The notes under the pieces were generated by a model. It did not search any database. It saw only the letters and a list, made by a program, of their open reading frames with translations, and was not told the DNA's origin. Below are positions 32,709 through 45,349 of a stretch of 64,000 nt of DNA, piece by piece (positions within the stretch are counted from its first letter, which is position 1; every line of letters begins with the position of its first letter). The stretch comes from Trifolium pratense (taxonomy: Eukaryota > Streptophyta > Magnoliopsida > Fabales > Fabaceae), in assembly GCF_020283565.1 (NCBI RefSeq), contig NC_060060.1, forward strand, positions 36,022,001 through 36,086,000, in the 5' to 3' direction. Made by a program: the position numbers and the translations under genes.

Positions 32709-33964
32709 ATATAGGTGGACATTAGTCCACTAGCTAAATTTGGATATGCAGTACAAAATTTCTCCGGGTATCGGTAAAAAAGGGAGAACCTATTTTCTAT
32801 TGTGTCCAAATAACAAATATGGGCATGTGCTAAGAAAAAAAAGTGTGAATGAGATCTCACGAGATAAATATTTCACCGGAGAGAATTTGTTCCCATTTGA
32901 AAGTTGATTGTAGCTTTTGACTAGAATGTGATTTTCTTTTTACAGTAGTTTAGACTTAAAATTCATACAATTTAAGAGAGAAAAAACTGGGTTTGAACAG
33001 ACCATCTCCAATAATATTTTATGATAACTAACAACCGAGTTCCATTTTTTATGGAACTCGAATGTGATTTTTTGAATCACCTTCATTTAGTGTGTCCTAA
33101 TACAAACCACTTCCTATTGAATCTATTTTCATGTGTATTTGAATATGGAAAATGCTAGTAATATTATCTTGTAACGAAAGATAGTAATATTATCTTGTAA
33201 CTATTGAAGTCAACATCTTAAAAGTTTAAATTTTTGTTTTTTCAATGCAATTTTTTTTTTCTTTTCCTTTTTAGTTTCTTAACTAGTGCCCCGGGCAGTA
33301 GTTAGCATGACCCTTTAAAAATAATCACTTTACATTCAACTTATTTTTAAATAAAATTAATTTTTTCACTTCAACATTTTCATATAATTGTTTTTTTTTT
33401 TTTAAAAAAAAGGCAACAATAGTTTTATTTTCTTGCCAACGCAAAATTATTTGTTATCTACATCTCACATAAATTACAAACAAATAAAATGTTGGATATA
33501 TAAGAGATGAACATATGCCGTGCAAATAATTAAGGCCAAACTATTAATCAATGAAAATTTCTATCATATTTAAATCTTAACTTTGCACTAAATTTCAATC
33601 AGGTTTTGAGAAGTTTTAAACTGACCAAATTATTCTTAATTTGTAAGCATATAATTTTTTACCTAAACGATATACCTAAACGAACTTTACCTAAACTTAC
33701 TTGAAACTGTGTACGTACTTAAAGTCGAGTTCAAAGTACACTTTGAAAATTAGAATGATTTAATTTGTGTAAGGCGGTGCAACTAGTAAAACTATTAATC
33801 ATCCGTTTCATACAGAGTAGTTTGGGCTTCCCAACCAGGCCCAATTTTCGGAAATGAATTTCGTGTTCTGAAAAAACAATAAGAAAGAAGATTGTAGATA
33901 AGAGAAACTAACTGAACTAGAATATGCGTCGGAGGAGTTGAAGCGTGAAGTGTGAACCAACGCC
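32709..33964. other. Intergenic region and IF3 promoter, no gene seen
   Basis: AT-rich. Contains a small hairpin at 33036-33060 (CGAGTTCCAT...ATGGAACTCG), another at 33063-33079, and a 20-bp duplication at 33156-33175/33182-33201 separated by 6 bp. Confidence 0.5.
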
Positions 33965-36900
33965 ATGGCTGCTATTGCCACCACAACCGTTCCCGTTAAA
34001 CTCAAACTCTTCGATAATACCAGAACAACTTCAACTTCACCTCTCTTTTCTTCTTCTTATTCTTCTTTCTCAAAACTCTCTATTCCTCATTCTCTCAATT
34101 TCTACTCTTCTCCCTCATTCACTCTAAACCTCCGTTACGGTCATAGCTTCCGTCCTTCCGCCTACGGTGGCGGTGGTAACTTCAGGAGACCACCTCCAGA
34201 AAATGAAGACGACGGTGATGATGCTCTCGACCTGTCCAAACTTAGGTATTATTATTCATTCAATTTCAATTTGTTTCAATTTCTATTTTGGATATTTTTC
34301 TGCTTAATAAGGATGGTTTGAATTTTTGAAATAGGTCGAATACCGTTAGACTTATTGATCAGAATCAGAATATGGTTAGTTCTAGTTTCATTTTCGCTTC
34401 GATTTCAATGCTTTTTGGCGGAGTTATGTTCTGATTTGAAGATTTTTTGATTGTTTTTTGTAGGTTGGAGTTGTATCTATTGATCAGGCAATTCAAAAGG
34501 CCGAAGATGCTGAGCTTGATTTGGTATGTGTTTAGCTTGTGATACTGTATATTTTTTACTCAGTTCTATCATATAATCTTTTGTTGTTCAGGTTCTATTG
34601 TTTTTCCATTGAATTTAATTTCAATTAGTATAGTATCTCGATGAAGAATGTGTCATTTTCGTTTAGGATAGTTATTAGCTATTGTTATTTGTTAAGCATG
34701 CTGCCATTGTATTTATTTCTCTGTACTATATTTCATAGTTTGGATTTTGGACATAGTTTAGAAACACAAATAGGGAGAATTTCCTATGGTTTTATTTAGG
34801 TAAGATATGAATATTACAACTACAAGGGATAGATTAAAGAGCCATTTCTAGTTTTGCGTTCTTGAAAGCTCAACTGTTTCGAATCAGTTTTCAGCGTATA
34901 TTCAGCGGACACTTATTTTGTTGTGACATTTGAAGATATATTACTTCTGATATGACATGACTGCATAGGCTTATTTTCTATCTCTCTTCCCCCTGCAGGT
35001 AATAGTATCCGCGGATGCAGATCCTCCTGTTGTTAAAATAATGAATTACAAGTAAGTCTTCCATGAATAGGTTATAAGATGATAGTCTGCTATTCATATT
35101 TGGTGTATAGTGTTTCTTTCTTCTAGCCTTATGCGATGCGACTACTTGGTCTTCCAATTTTAATGTGGCAGGGGGTAGTGGTAGTAAAGGTGGGGGAGTA
35201 TTTTTTAGGATTTTGTTATGTGTTTTTACTTTTTATCATCAGTCTTAAGGATTTGTGTTACTTTTTTTTTGGATTAGGATGTTGTTCTTATAATATATTT
35301 TTTAAGCTTTTGTTATGTATGGCTAAGAATAAGGGTGTATAATGTATTTGATTTTCTGTTAGAGCCATCCAATTAACATTTACATTATCATCTTCGACAC
35401 AATATTTCCTATCTTTTTTCTCCTGCTCTTGTAATAAAACAAAAGCATCATTTTCATTGATTGAGATGTTGTGCTTCTATCTTGTCGTGCATATTATTAA
35501 TAGAGGTGGTAGGTAATTTTGTCATTTAAATTCACTTTTTTTTTTGGTGGAGCTATTATGAATAAAATAAGCTACCAATAATATAGAATCAACATAGAGA
35601 TTTCCGTAAACACACATCGTTTGTTTCATTAAAGACATTTGCCTTTGACTTTCACCTGACATAATCAGAAGAATATCCCGGTGGGGCTGCAGTTACTTCT
35701 ACTTCCTTTCTGCCTGTCTGTCTGTTAACTGCATACTTACACACTCATTGCCTTCAGAATGGCCGGACCTTGAGGGTTCGTTTGGTTGAGTGGAAAGAAA
35801 GTGGAAGGAAAGAAAATTACGGAAACCGATGGATGAATTTGGACCAGAGTTAGTCCAAGTTCATCCATCGATTTCCGTAATTTTCCTTCCTTCCATTTTC
35901 TTTCCTTCAAACCAAACAAAGCATGAAAGTTAGTGTTCCTTATATATAATTTTTCTTTTACAGTAAATATAGATATGAACTGCAGAAGAAGAAAAGAGAT
36001 CAGCAGAAAAAAAGTGCTGGTAAGCATTATATTTATTAGACTTTGGCATTTCCCTTTATATCATTTACAATTTTACAAAACTCAGATGAAATATGAATTG
36101 CTGACCAAAAGATCTTTTAAATGTAGCTACTCGGATGGATTTGAAGGAGCTCAAAATGGGGTAATGTCCTAAAGGACTCTAGATAATCCTTCCTTACATA
36201 TGTTGTTAGAAATGTGAACAAATGCATTTTGTCATTGCCGTACAATCTTATCGGGTTTACTATATGTTATGTTCTCCTGGAAGGCATCATACCTATCTTT
36301 ACCTGTTAATTTTTTTTCATTGCTCGTCAAACTAAAAGAAATAAGCTGCATGTGTTCTGCAATTTATTGTCCATAACTTGCTTCTTTGTCATGAACTTTG
36401 GTTCAATTTGGAATGAACACACCAAGACAAGTTTGTTTATTCGTACTGCTCAAAGATAAACACAGGAAGATGCACATGTTAGGCTTTTCATCACTTATAA
36501 ACATAGGTTGCATTTAGAGCAGTTTGTTTGGTCATGCTGCTTAAGGATAAACATGTGAAGTTTGATGTGTGATGCATCACTGTAAAAGTTGCCTTGGTTT
36601 ATTTTTCTTTTGATAAACATGAACTCAATTAGATAAGCTCCAGAGATTGCTTTTTATGAACTGGGGTTAGTTTTGAGTTGTAGTTGTACTCAATTAATAT
36701 GATTGTGTTTATTGTTGGTTATTTTAACAGATACAACATAGATCAACATGACTATTCTGTACGTTTGAAAGCTGCACGGAAATTTTTGGCAGATGGTGAC
36801 AAGGTTACATTAATTATTTTGATATGGCATATTAAACATACATATTTAGTATATCATCTTCAAGTGTATTAAGATTTTTTGGACCAATTGCTGCAGGTTA

Positions 36901-37324
36901 AGGTCATAGTAAACCTTAAGGGTCGTCAAAATGAATTCAGGAATAATGCTATTGAGCTTATTAGACGATTTCAGAACGATATTGGGAAGGTATGTGATGC
37001 CGCTTTGCTAGGTCCTATGATGTTATACTGGCACACTTCAATATTCTTAGTCATGATCTTAGCCAATTCATTTTGCAGCCATTTTGTGCTGATATCGTAT
37101 CTTCTGTCTTTTTATTGCCTAATTGAAATTTATATCTAAACCACTTGGGTCACGTGCAGCTTGGAACAGAGGAGGCTAAAAACATCCGTGACAAGAACAT
37201 GTTCGTAGTTTTGGTTCCAAATAAAACTGAACTGCAGAAACCTGAAGAAACACCAAAGAAAAATGCAGCAGATAAAGTCTCTGTCGAAGCATCAGATGAA
37301 GTCTCTGTCAGTGTCGAAGCATAG
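33965..37324 (+). CDS. Bacterial-type translation initiation factor IF-3, organellar (probably chloroplast)
   Basis: Nine exons, in phase: 33965-34245, 34335-34374, 34464-34523, 34999-35051, 35964-36019, 36127-36160, 36731-36803, 36897-36989, 37160-37324. Total 855 nt, 284 residues. Residues 1 to about 60 are rich in Ser/Thr/Pro and lack acidic residues, as in a chloroplast transit peptide. The IF3 N-domain (VRLIDQNQNMVGVVSIDQA) and linker (KYRYELQKKKRDQQKK) are followed by the C-domain (MDLKELKMGYNIDQHDYSVRL). The family keeps the small ribosomal subunit free of the large one and checks initiator tRNA pairing. The acidic/Val-rich C-terminal tail is outside the conserved core. The closest Arabidopsis match I recall is At4g30690 (IF3-4), next to the PPR and QWRF genes as here. 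Confidence 0.93.
35775..35922. mobile_element. Hairpin MITE in IF3 intron 4
   Basis: Arms of about 65-70 bp, 35775-35845 and 35850-35922, pair almost perfectly (GTTCGTTTGGTTGAGTGGAAAG / CTTTCCTTCAAACCAAACAAA; ATTACGGAAACCGATGGATGAA / TTCATCCATCGATTTCCGTAAT). It is intronic and could give a long hairpin RNA in the IF3 pre-mRNA. Confidence 0.8.
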
Positions 37325-37545
37325 TTGAAAACTTTCATGCGGGATTCTAATTGTAGAAGGGATGGATTGTGAGTAACTGATATTGCTCTGTATTGAAATT
37401 TTCCTGAGTGTTGTATGTATAGAGCATGCATATAATTCATGTAATAATAGTATATATAGTTTACTAGAAATTTAATTATAGGAGCAGCCTTGTTTATTCT
37501 AAATTATAACGCTGAAGCCTGAATGGATCCCATCAACCACTCTAT

Positions 37546-37546
<1 letters not shown>

Positions 37547-37597
<51 letters not shown>
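37547..37597. repeat. TAA microsatellite
   Basis: About 17 uninterrupted copies of TAA. Confidence 0.97.
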
Positions 37598-37741
37598 AGG
37601 AACAACACCACAAGACTGATCACCCAGGATGAAAAATCTTCTGCAGTTATTTGAGTTACAATGAATCTCAACCTTGAATTTATTTATTTTTAGTGACAAA
37701 ACTGTAAATGAACTTAATTTAAAATATCATTCTTTAAACCA

Positions 37742-37925
37742 ATCGTTAGTTGGTCCATTTGTGATTGACATTGGACTTGGTAGGGAGGATTACAATTTGA
37801 TCCCTGCAACTGCGATTGGGAGGAACTTGAGCCATTTGATGTCATAACTGACCCTCGAACTAGATTAGGCGGTCTAGTAGATCAGATTCTGATGGTGAAA
37901 ACAAAAAATAAAAATAAAAATAAAA
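37742..37925 (+). mobile_element. tRNA-derived SINE
   Basis: The head GTTAGTTGGTCCATTTGTG, followed by GACTTGGTAGGGAGGA and a box-B-like TTGATCCCTGCAACTGCG, leads to a body ending in GTGAAAACAAAAAATAAAAA. It matches the element at 56260-56440 along its length. The A-rich tail gives plus orientation. Confidence 0.85.
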
Positions 37926-38618
37926 CATCATTCGTTATATTGGTGAGTAACTGGTCAGAGACTATGAATGCAGGAAATCATTCGTTATCTAATTATCTTG
38001 ACCCAACAAACGCTTTAGCAGGAAACCAATCCTACACTTGATGGCTATGGGGAATGAATAGGCCAGCCTGGGTGATATAGTACCTGATGATGACATAGTA
38101 CCTGTCTATGAATGCAGCTTATGTATAGAACCTTGACTCAAACTTTCATTCTATCTCACAAGATGTAGATGCTGCAACGTACATACACCTAACGACTTGA
38201 AGGTAGCTTAGTTTTGAAGTGCTTACGTTCGAAGAATGCTAACATGCTAAATGTTTTTCTACACGCACAAGTAAACAGAACGTAGTATTGAAAGCAACTG
38301 TGATACACACATGCACCTAGATGTTCTACTATATCCTTTTGGATTTTAAACCTTTTCACTCGATACAAATGGATCTTTTTCCGGTTAAGTTCGTGTCTGA
38401 TCTTTCTAATAAAAAAAGGATATAGATAAGTAAACAACTCATAAGCATTATCCAAACATTATGTGATTTTATTTTGTGTTAACTTCGCAGAGGAAAGTGC
38501 TCATGATAATCTAGAATTTGGTTGCTAAAACGAGTAAAGTCTAGTAAAATATTGTTTCTTTTAGGAATCAAACTCAGTTTTTTTGAACGATTCTTTTCAA
38601 TGAAAGTTTATTAACTAT

Positions 38619-38659
38619 TTGAACTTAATCTGTTTAAAAAAAAACCACTTGAACTTAAT
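38619..38659. repeat. A-tract micro-insertion between direct repeats
   Basis: TTGAACTTAAT at 38619-38629 and 38649-38659 flank a 19-bp insert containing nine A in a row. Confidence 0.7.
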
Positions 38660-38882
38660 TGGTTGGTTAATGTGGTTGACTAACTAAATATAAAATTAGT
38701 TTTAGAGAGAAACAAAAAGTAACAAATGAGATATATTCTCTAGAAGAAAAAAATTAAGTATTGAAAGTGTGATTATTATTATTCAAGAATTTGTTTTTTA
38801 GAGTGATAAATTTGATTTTTGTTGGTAACTCTTCAGTTCTCACAAAAATGAGACTTTGATAATCTTAAATTCGATTTTCGGT

Positions 38883-38929
38883 ACTTCATAGACAAATATT
38901 TTTTTTTTTTGTTACACTTCATAGACAAA
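38883..38929. repeat. T-tract micro-insertion between direct repeats
   Basis: The 14-bp ACTTCATAGACAAA at 38883-38896 and 38916-38929 flanks a 19-bp insert dominated by a T run. Confidence 0.8.
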
Positions 38930-39617
38930 ATTTAATACTATGTCATATTTCATATTAATTTATATTAACATAAATTCAAATTTTGAATGAATTTTGCATC
39001 CAACTAAACTCTAAAATGGAACCAAATAATTTACCTTGATAAAATCATAGTTTTCTCGTGCATTTTCATGGATTTTGAAAATTCTTGGGGTGCAATGATT
39101 TGATTTCTTGTAAAACATAAGCATAAACACAACTAATATTTGATTTTATTATTTAAAAAAACAAGCAAATAAATCTCAAGAACCTGAAATCTCATCAAAC
39201 TCAATAACTTCATGCTTAAGATTTTATTTTCGGGAACGCGGTGACTTGACTTCACTGTCCCAATTGTCATCATGGTTATATTGTTGAAGAAAAAGTGTTT
39301 TATTTGACAATAAAATAATATATACCAATGACTTCAGAAGAAGACAGAGTTTTGAGGAGTGTTAGATTGCTTATTTTTTTGTTTCACCTTCAAATTCGGT
39401 AGTATTACTTAGTTGACTCCTGCCATTAATTAATTAATTTAGATTAATTATAAGGTGAATTATTCGATACATATATTATTTGAATATTGTACGGGAACAT
39501 CGCTGGAATGTACAATTTTGACATATTCACAAATAATATTTATTAAACTTTTTTATATTAAACACCATTTGTAAACATAATAGAATTGTTCACCTTAATG
39601 GTGTAATGTACCTAAGA

Positions 39618-39850
39618 GTGGAACCTAGATAGAACGCGGAGCGCCGGCCGCCGATACAGTGACCATGCTTACCAGCTCTGACCATTGCTGCCTATAGATA
39701 TAGATGGAAGGTAGCTTGCTTCTCTTCTTCTAGGCGGCTCCATGCACATGTTATTCGCGAAGAAAAGGCTGTGAGCGGTTCTTCGCTTAGTAGAGCTATT
39801 GGCCGCCGGTTACTTTATGAGGGGCTCCGCAGGAGATGTGTATAGGAGTA
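39618..39850. other. GC-rich block, possible organelle-derived insertion
   Basis: This block (GGAGCGCCGGCCGCCGATAC..., CTATTGGCCGCCGGTTACTT) is far richer in G and C than the AT-rich DNA on both sides and resembles plant mitochondrial intergenic sequence in style. I cannot identify a gene in it. Organellar origin is an inference from composition. Confidence 0.4.
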
Positions 39851-39876
39851 TTCACTAATCTGCGACTAATTAAATC

Positions 39877-39924
39877 AATCAAAAGCTTGAGCCGGATATT
39901 GAGTCTTAAAAAAAATCAAAAGCT
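39877..39924. repeat. A-tract micro-insertion between direct repeats
   Basis: AATCAAAAGCT at 39877-39887 and 39914-39924 flanks a 26-bp insert ending in six A. Confidence 0.7.
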
Positions 39925-39943
39925 AATGCCTAATATTTACTAT

Positions 39944-39979
39944 AAAATAAGTTTTTTTTTTTGAAGCATAGAAAATAAG
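39944..39979. repeat. T-tract micro-insertion between direct repeats
   Basis: AAAATAAG at 39944-39951 and 39972-39979 flanks a 20-bp insert starting with a T run followed by GAAGCATAG. Confidence 0.6.
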
Positions 39980-40054
39980 TTTCTTAATTTTTAAGAATAT
40001 CACAAATAAAAACATCAAAATAATGTTCAGATAATTTTTAATTATGATTTTTTT

Positions 40055-40091
40055 ATAAGGTACTTTTTTTTTTTATAGTAATATAAGGTAC
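40055..40091. repeat. T-tract micro-insertion between direct repeats
   Basis: ATAAGGTAC at 40055-40063 and 40083-40091 flanks a 19-bp insert of T run plus ATAGTAAT. Confidence 0.7.
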
Positions 40092-40315
40092 TTTTTAAAA
40101 TTATTATTTCAATGTATGGTGTGACATTTTGATATATTCTCGTGCAAAAATTATTCCTTTTCACGTCAACAGTCATGTAATGAATACGTTTGGTTTGGCA
40201 CTCTGACACTCCATTGCTTACTTGTTTCGCTTGCTTGCAATATTAATTAATTTGATGTATGAACAACCGAAAAATAACTATACAAAAGATACATGAAAGG
40301 GAAATAATATTCATA

Positions 40316-40552
40316 ACCAACCTTGTCTTTTTTCAAGATTAGAGTATACAATTTTGAAAGATAGAAAAATAAATAGAAGTAACCAAAAAAAGAATAAGTG
40401 ATTGTTGTAGATGGCATAGAAGGAGATGGTGGTTGAATAAAAAGAAAGAAAGCTTAGCTTCAAGGCAATGGGGACCTTGCAACCAACACCAGCAACACTT
40501 ATGTGGACACATTAGGTGTGTGAGGACACCTAAGTCTTTCAAAGTACCAAAT
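40316..40552 (+). promoter_or_regulatory. CESA7 promoter: two SMRE-type MYB46/83 sites
   Basis: ACCAACC at 40316-40322 and ACCAAAT at 40546-40552 fit the secondary-wall MYB-responsive element ACC(A/T)A(A/C)(T/C), within 320 bp upstream of the CESA7 start. This agrees with MYB46/MYB83 control of secondary-wall cellulose synthases. Seven-base motifs also occur by chance. Confidence 0.45.
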
Positions 40553-40627
40553 TTTTCATACATAAAAACAAACTTGTTCTCAACCTCACTACAATATTCT
40601 GCCATTTTCACCTGTCACCACCAAGAT

Positions 40628-43600
40628 ATGGAAGCCAGCGCCGGATTAGTCGCTGGTTCGCACAACCGTAATGAGCTTGTTGTCATTCATGGGCATGAAG
40701 AGGTAATAATAACTAAGTAGTAATAACAATGAGAGAGTTATACTAGAGATGTTTGTTTGTTAGTTTGTATTCATGTAACATTTTTGTTGTGTTGTTTTTG
40801 GTTTGTGCAGCATAAGCCTTTGAAGAACTTGGATGGTCAAGTGTGTGAGATATGTGGTGATGATGTTGGACTCACTGTTGATGGAGATTTGTTTGTGGCA
40901 TGTAACGAGTGCGGTTTTCCGGTGTGCCGACCATGCTATGAATATGAAAGAAGGGAGGGGAGACAACTTTGTCCTCAGTGCAAGACCAGATACAAGCGTC
41001 TCAAAGGTATAATATTATATGCAGCAAGTTTTTATAAGCCTTTTTTTAATTTTACATGCATTGATCTTGTTAAAACATGAACTTTACATGATACTGTTTT
41101 AGAAAATTGTAGTATTAAATTGATTGATTAACTCAAATGCAAATAACTAATGATGTTTAGGGAGTCCTCGGGTTGAGGGAGATGACGATGAGGAGGACGT
41201 GGATGATATTGAACATGAATTTAACATTGAAGACAAAATTAACAATCATGATCATTCTGCTGAGGCTATGCTGCATGGGAAGATGAGCTATGGAAGAGGT
41301 CCTGAAGATGATGAGAATGCACACTTCCCAGCTGTTATTGCCGGTGGTCGCTCTCGGAATGTAAGATTTGCACCACTTTTAATCCATCTTAGCCTATGTA
41401 GAATTTGTAATTCAATACAACTAAGTTTTCTTGTCACATGCATGCAGGTGAGTGGTGAGTTTCCAATATCATCTCATGGTTATGGGGACCAGATGTTATC
41501 TTCTTCACTGCATAAAAGAGTTCATCCATATTCCGCTTCTGATCCTCGTAAGCTGTATTTTATATCTTGCGCTCTTAGACTTTGATGACAGTTTGAAAAA
41601 TTCATCAGCCCACTTTGAAAATACTGTAGATTTATCACTTCCTTGGTTCATTTGCGAGACAAGTTATGCTAATTTTGGTTTAATTCCATGCTGAAGTCCA
41701 AACCTTTGGCTAGCTACATAGACATTTTCTTTTGGAACTGATTAAAATACAACCCTGAAATGCTTTTCTTAGTTTACTACAACACAGTGGATATGATTTA
41801 ATATATGTGGCATGCTGTGATCAAAACAGGAAGTGCAGGATGGGATGAAAGAAGAGATGACGGATCATATGATAGAGTGGATGACTGGAAATTGCAGCAA
41901 GGAAATTTGGGACCTGAACCTGATGAAGATCTAGATGCAGACATGTAAGCCTTTCAGTACTTAATGAAGTTCATGACAATTTAACATCTAATGAAATGAT
42001 AGTAATATTTGAAAGATCATAATGAATATTAATGGTAGTTACTATACAATGTTAACTGATGCAGGTCAGATGAAGCAAGACAACCACTGTCAAGGAAGGT
42101 ACCAATAGCATCTAGCAAAATCAATCCATATAGGATGGTGATCGTGGCACGGCTTGTTATTCTTGCCTTCTTTCTGCGATACAGACTTATGAACCCAGTA
42201 CATGATGCAATGGGGTTATGGCTAACTTCTATTATATGTGAAATCTGGTTTGCTATTTCTTGGATCCTTGATCAGTTTCCCAAATGGTACCCTATTGATC
42301 GAGAAACCTACCTTGATCGCCTTTCAATCAGGTAAAAGGACCTTCACTTCTGATTGTTGAAATCCCAATGTATAAAAATTTATGTTGCTGAACAAGAAAG
42401 TTGTTAATCAGGTATGAGCGTGAAGGCGAACCCAATATGCTTGCTCCTGTAGATGTGTTTGTCAGTACTGTGGATCCCTTGAAGGAACCTCCTCTGAATA
42501 CAGCAAACACAGTTCTTTCAATCTTGGCAATGGACTACCCCATTGATAAGATATCATGCTACATTTCTGACGATGGAGCTTCAATGTGCACATTTGAAGC
42601 CCTGTCTGAAACGGCAGAGTTTGCTAGGAAGTGGGTGCCATTCTGTAAGAAATTTTTGATAGAACCTCGAGCACCAGAGAATTACTTTTCTGAGAAAATT
42701 GACTATCTAAAGGACAAGGTGCAACCCACTTTTGTCAAAGAACGTCGATCCATGAAGGTTTGTATAATCTGCTAGAATTGTTAGAAAAAACACAGTTCTA
42801 AAATCAGTTTAAAGCTCACTCACAATTAATTTGATGCATGACAGAGAGAATATGAAGAGTTTAAGGTAAGGATCAATGCACTTGTGGCAAAAGCCCAGAA
42901 GGTTCCACCAGGTGGGTGGATTATGCAGGATGGGACACCATGGCCAGGAAACAATACTAAGGATCATCCTGGTATGATTCAGGTCTTTCTTGGTCACAGT
43001 GGAGGTCATGATAGTGAAGGAAACCAGCTTCCTCGCCTTGTTTATGTATCCAGAGAGAAAAGGCCTGGATTTCAACACCACAAGAAAGCCGGTGCCATGA
43101 ATGCTCTGGTAGAGTTACTTGAACAAAAATCTTTGTTATTTTTATGATGTCCATTCAAACCCCACTTACTCGACTCATCTAATAATTTATGCAATTTCCA
43201 GGTTCGAGTCTCCGCTGTACTGACAAATGCTCCTTTCATGCTGAACTTGGATTGTGATCATTATATCAATAATAGCAAGGCTGTCCGAGAGGCCATGTGC
43301 TTCTTGATGGACCCCCAAACAGGGAAGAAGGTTTGCTATGTCCAGTTTCCTCAAAGATTCGATGGTATTGATGCACACGATCGATATGCCAATAGAAACA
43401 CAGTTTTCTTTGATGTAAGTCACTGCAAGAATGCTAGCATCAGAATGAAATGGTCCTACTTGAAGTATTTGATGTTTCCGTGGTAGTACAAGCTAAAGTA
43501 TAACTAATTCCTCTTCCTCTTCTTTCTGTGCTGGCAGATTAACATGAAAGGTCTAGATGGTATCCAGGGTCCTGTATATGTCGGCACAGGGTGTGTATTT

Positions 43601-45349
43601 AGAAGGCAGGCTTTATATGGATATAGTCCTCCCAAGGGTCCCAAGCGTCCAAAAATGGTAAGCTGTGACTGCTGCCCATGTTTTGGAAGGCGCAAGAAGG
43701 TTAAGCATGCAATGAACGATGCAAATGGAGAGGTTGCAAGCCTAAGAGGTTCTAATTTTCCAAATCACCAATTTTGACACTTACTCCTTAAAAATTGATT
43801 TCAAGTTCACCTGTTCTAATATTTGTCATGTGTTCATATAGGAATGGATGATGACAAAGAATTAATGATGTCCCAGATGAATTTTGAGAAGAGATTTGGG
43901 CAGTCATCAATTTTTGTCACTTCAACCTTGATGGAAGAGGGTGGTGTACCTCCCTCCTCGAGTCCAGCAAGCCAGCTGAAAGAAGCTATTCATGTAATCA
44001 GTTGTGGATATGAAGATAAAACTGAATGGGGAATTGAGGTAACACCAACATTGGCCGCCTAGGGACTCGTTGATATTTTACTGTATTTGTTCACAATAAG
44101 AAAGTCGGCTCATCTATTATTTTGTTTTTCAAATTGCAGCTTGGTTGGATTTATGGGTCTATTACAGAGGATATTCTAACAGGCTTTAAGATGCATTGCC
44201 GTGGTTGGAGATCCATTTACTGTATGCCAAAGAGAGTAGCCTTCAAGGGTACTGCTCCTATCAACTTGTCAGATAGACTCAACCAGGTGCTTCGTTGGGC
44301 CCTTGGTTCCATTGAGATCTTCTTCAGTCATCATTGCCCTTTATGGTATGGCCACAAGGAAGGGAAGCTGAAGTGGCTGGAGCGATTTGCCTATGCAAAC
44401 ACAACCGTCTACCCCTTCACCTCCATACCTCTAGTTGCCTACTGTATTCTTCCTGCTGTCTGCTTACTCACTGACAAATTCATCATGCCACCGGTAACAT
44501 TTTATTCTATTATATTCCTGTTAGAAAATAAGTTAAGACATGATGAGCTTTTGAAATTATAAGTTTTATAAATAACAGTACAATATTTCATAATACTACT
44601 TTCAAAAGCACAAGAATGTTCACGAACTTCTTATGTATGTAATAGGAATTCAATTTTTAAATCCATAATAGCTAAAAAATGCAAGGCATCCTAACTCAAG
44701 GATGCTCAGAGAATTCATACCAAGCCTTTTTACTCATAAAAATATTTTTTGATTGCTCGTTCTCCAGATAAGCACTTTTGCTAGTTTGTACTTTGTTGCT
44801 CTCTTCTCTTCAATCATGGCAACAGGCATTCTTGAGTTGAAATGGAGTGGAGTCAGCATTGAGGAATGGTGGAGAAATGAGCAATTCTGGGTCATTGGTG
44901 GTGTATCAGCACATCTCTTTGCTGTCATACAAGGTCTTCTGAAGGTTCTTGCTGGAATTGACACCAACTTCACTGTTACATCCAAGGCAACAGATGATGA
45001 GGAATTTGGAGAATTGTACGCCATTAAGTGGACTACTCTTCTAATTCCTCCAACCACTATCTTAATAATCAATATTGTTGGGGTTGTTGCTGGAATCTCA
45101 GATGCCATAAACAATGGGTACCAATCATGGGGACCTCTATTTGGAAAACTCTTCTTTTCATTCTGGGTGATTGTCCATCTGTATCCATTCCTTAAAGGTT
45201 TGATGGGTCGGCAAAACCGCACACCCACAATTGTTATTATATGGTCAGTGTTGTTGGCTTCCATTTTCTCCTTGCTATGGGTAAGAATTGACCCATTTGT
45301 GCTCAAAACTAAGGGACCAGATACCAAGCTATGTGGAATCAACTGTTAA
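40628..45349 (+). CDS. CESA7: Cellulose synthase catalytic subunit CESA7 (IRX3-type, secondary wall)
   Basis: Makes beta-1,4-glucan from UDP-glucose in plasma-membrane rosettes. Thirteen exons, all GT-AG and in phase: 40628-40702, 40811-41006, 41161-41360, 41448-41547, 41830-41944, 42065-42331, 42412-42757, 42845-43108, 43202-43414, 43538-43748, 43842-44038, 44140-44493, 44768-45349. Total 3120 nt, 1039 residues. The RING-type zinc finger is at residues ~37-82 (CEICGDD to CPQC). TM1-2 lie at ~252-300. The catalytic motifs are SDDG (Asp 371-372), DCD (538-540), TED (737-739) and QVLRW (777-781). Further TM helices follow to the C terminus [11 protein letters not shown]. The N terminus [20 protein letters not shown] is identical to what I recall for Arabidopsis CESA7, and differs from CESA4 and CESA8. 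Confidence 0.97.

Larger units (their letters stand above)
37325..40315. other. IF3 3' UTR and intergenic region, no gene seen
   Basis: Contains the TAA microsatellite, a SINE, five T/A-tract micro-insertions (38630, 38897, 39888, 39952, 40064) and a GC-rich organelle-like insert at about 39618-39850. No coding region is supported. Confidence 0.5.

Noticed and set aside
44734..45342. 202-codon minus-strand ORF
   Set aside because: It is antisense to the last exon of CESA7, with no domain.
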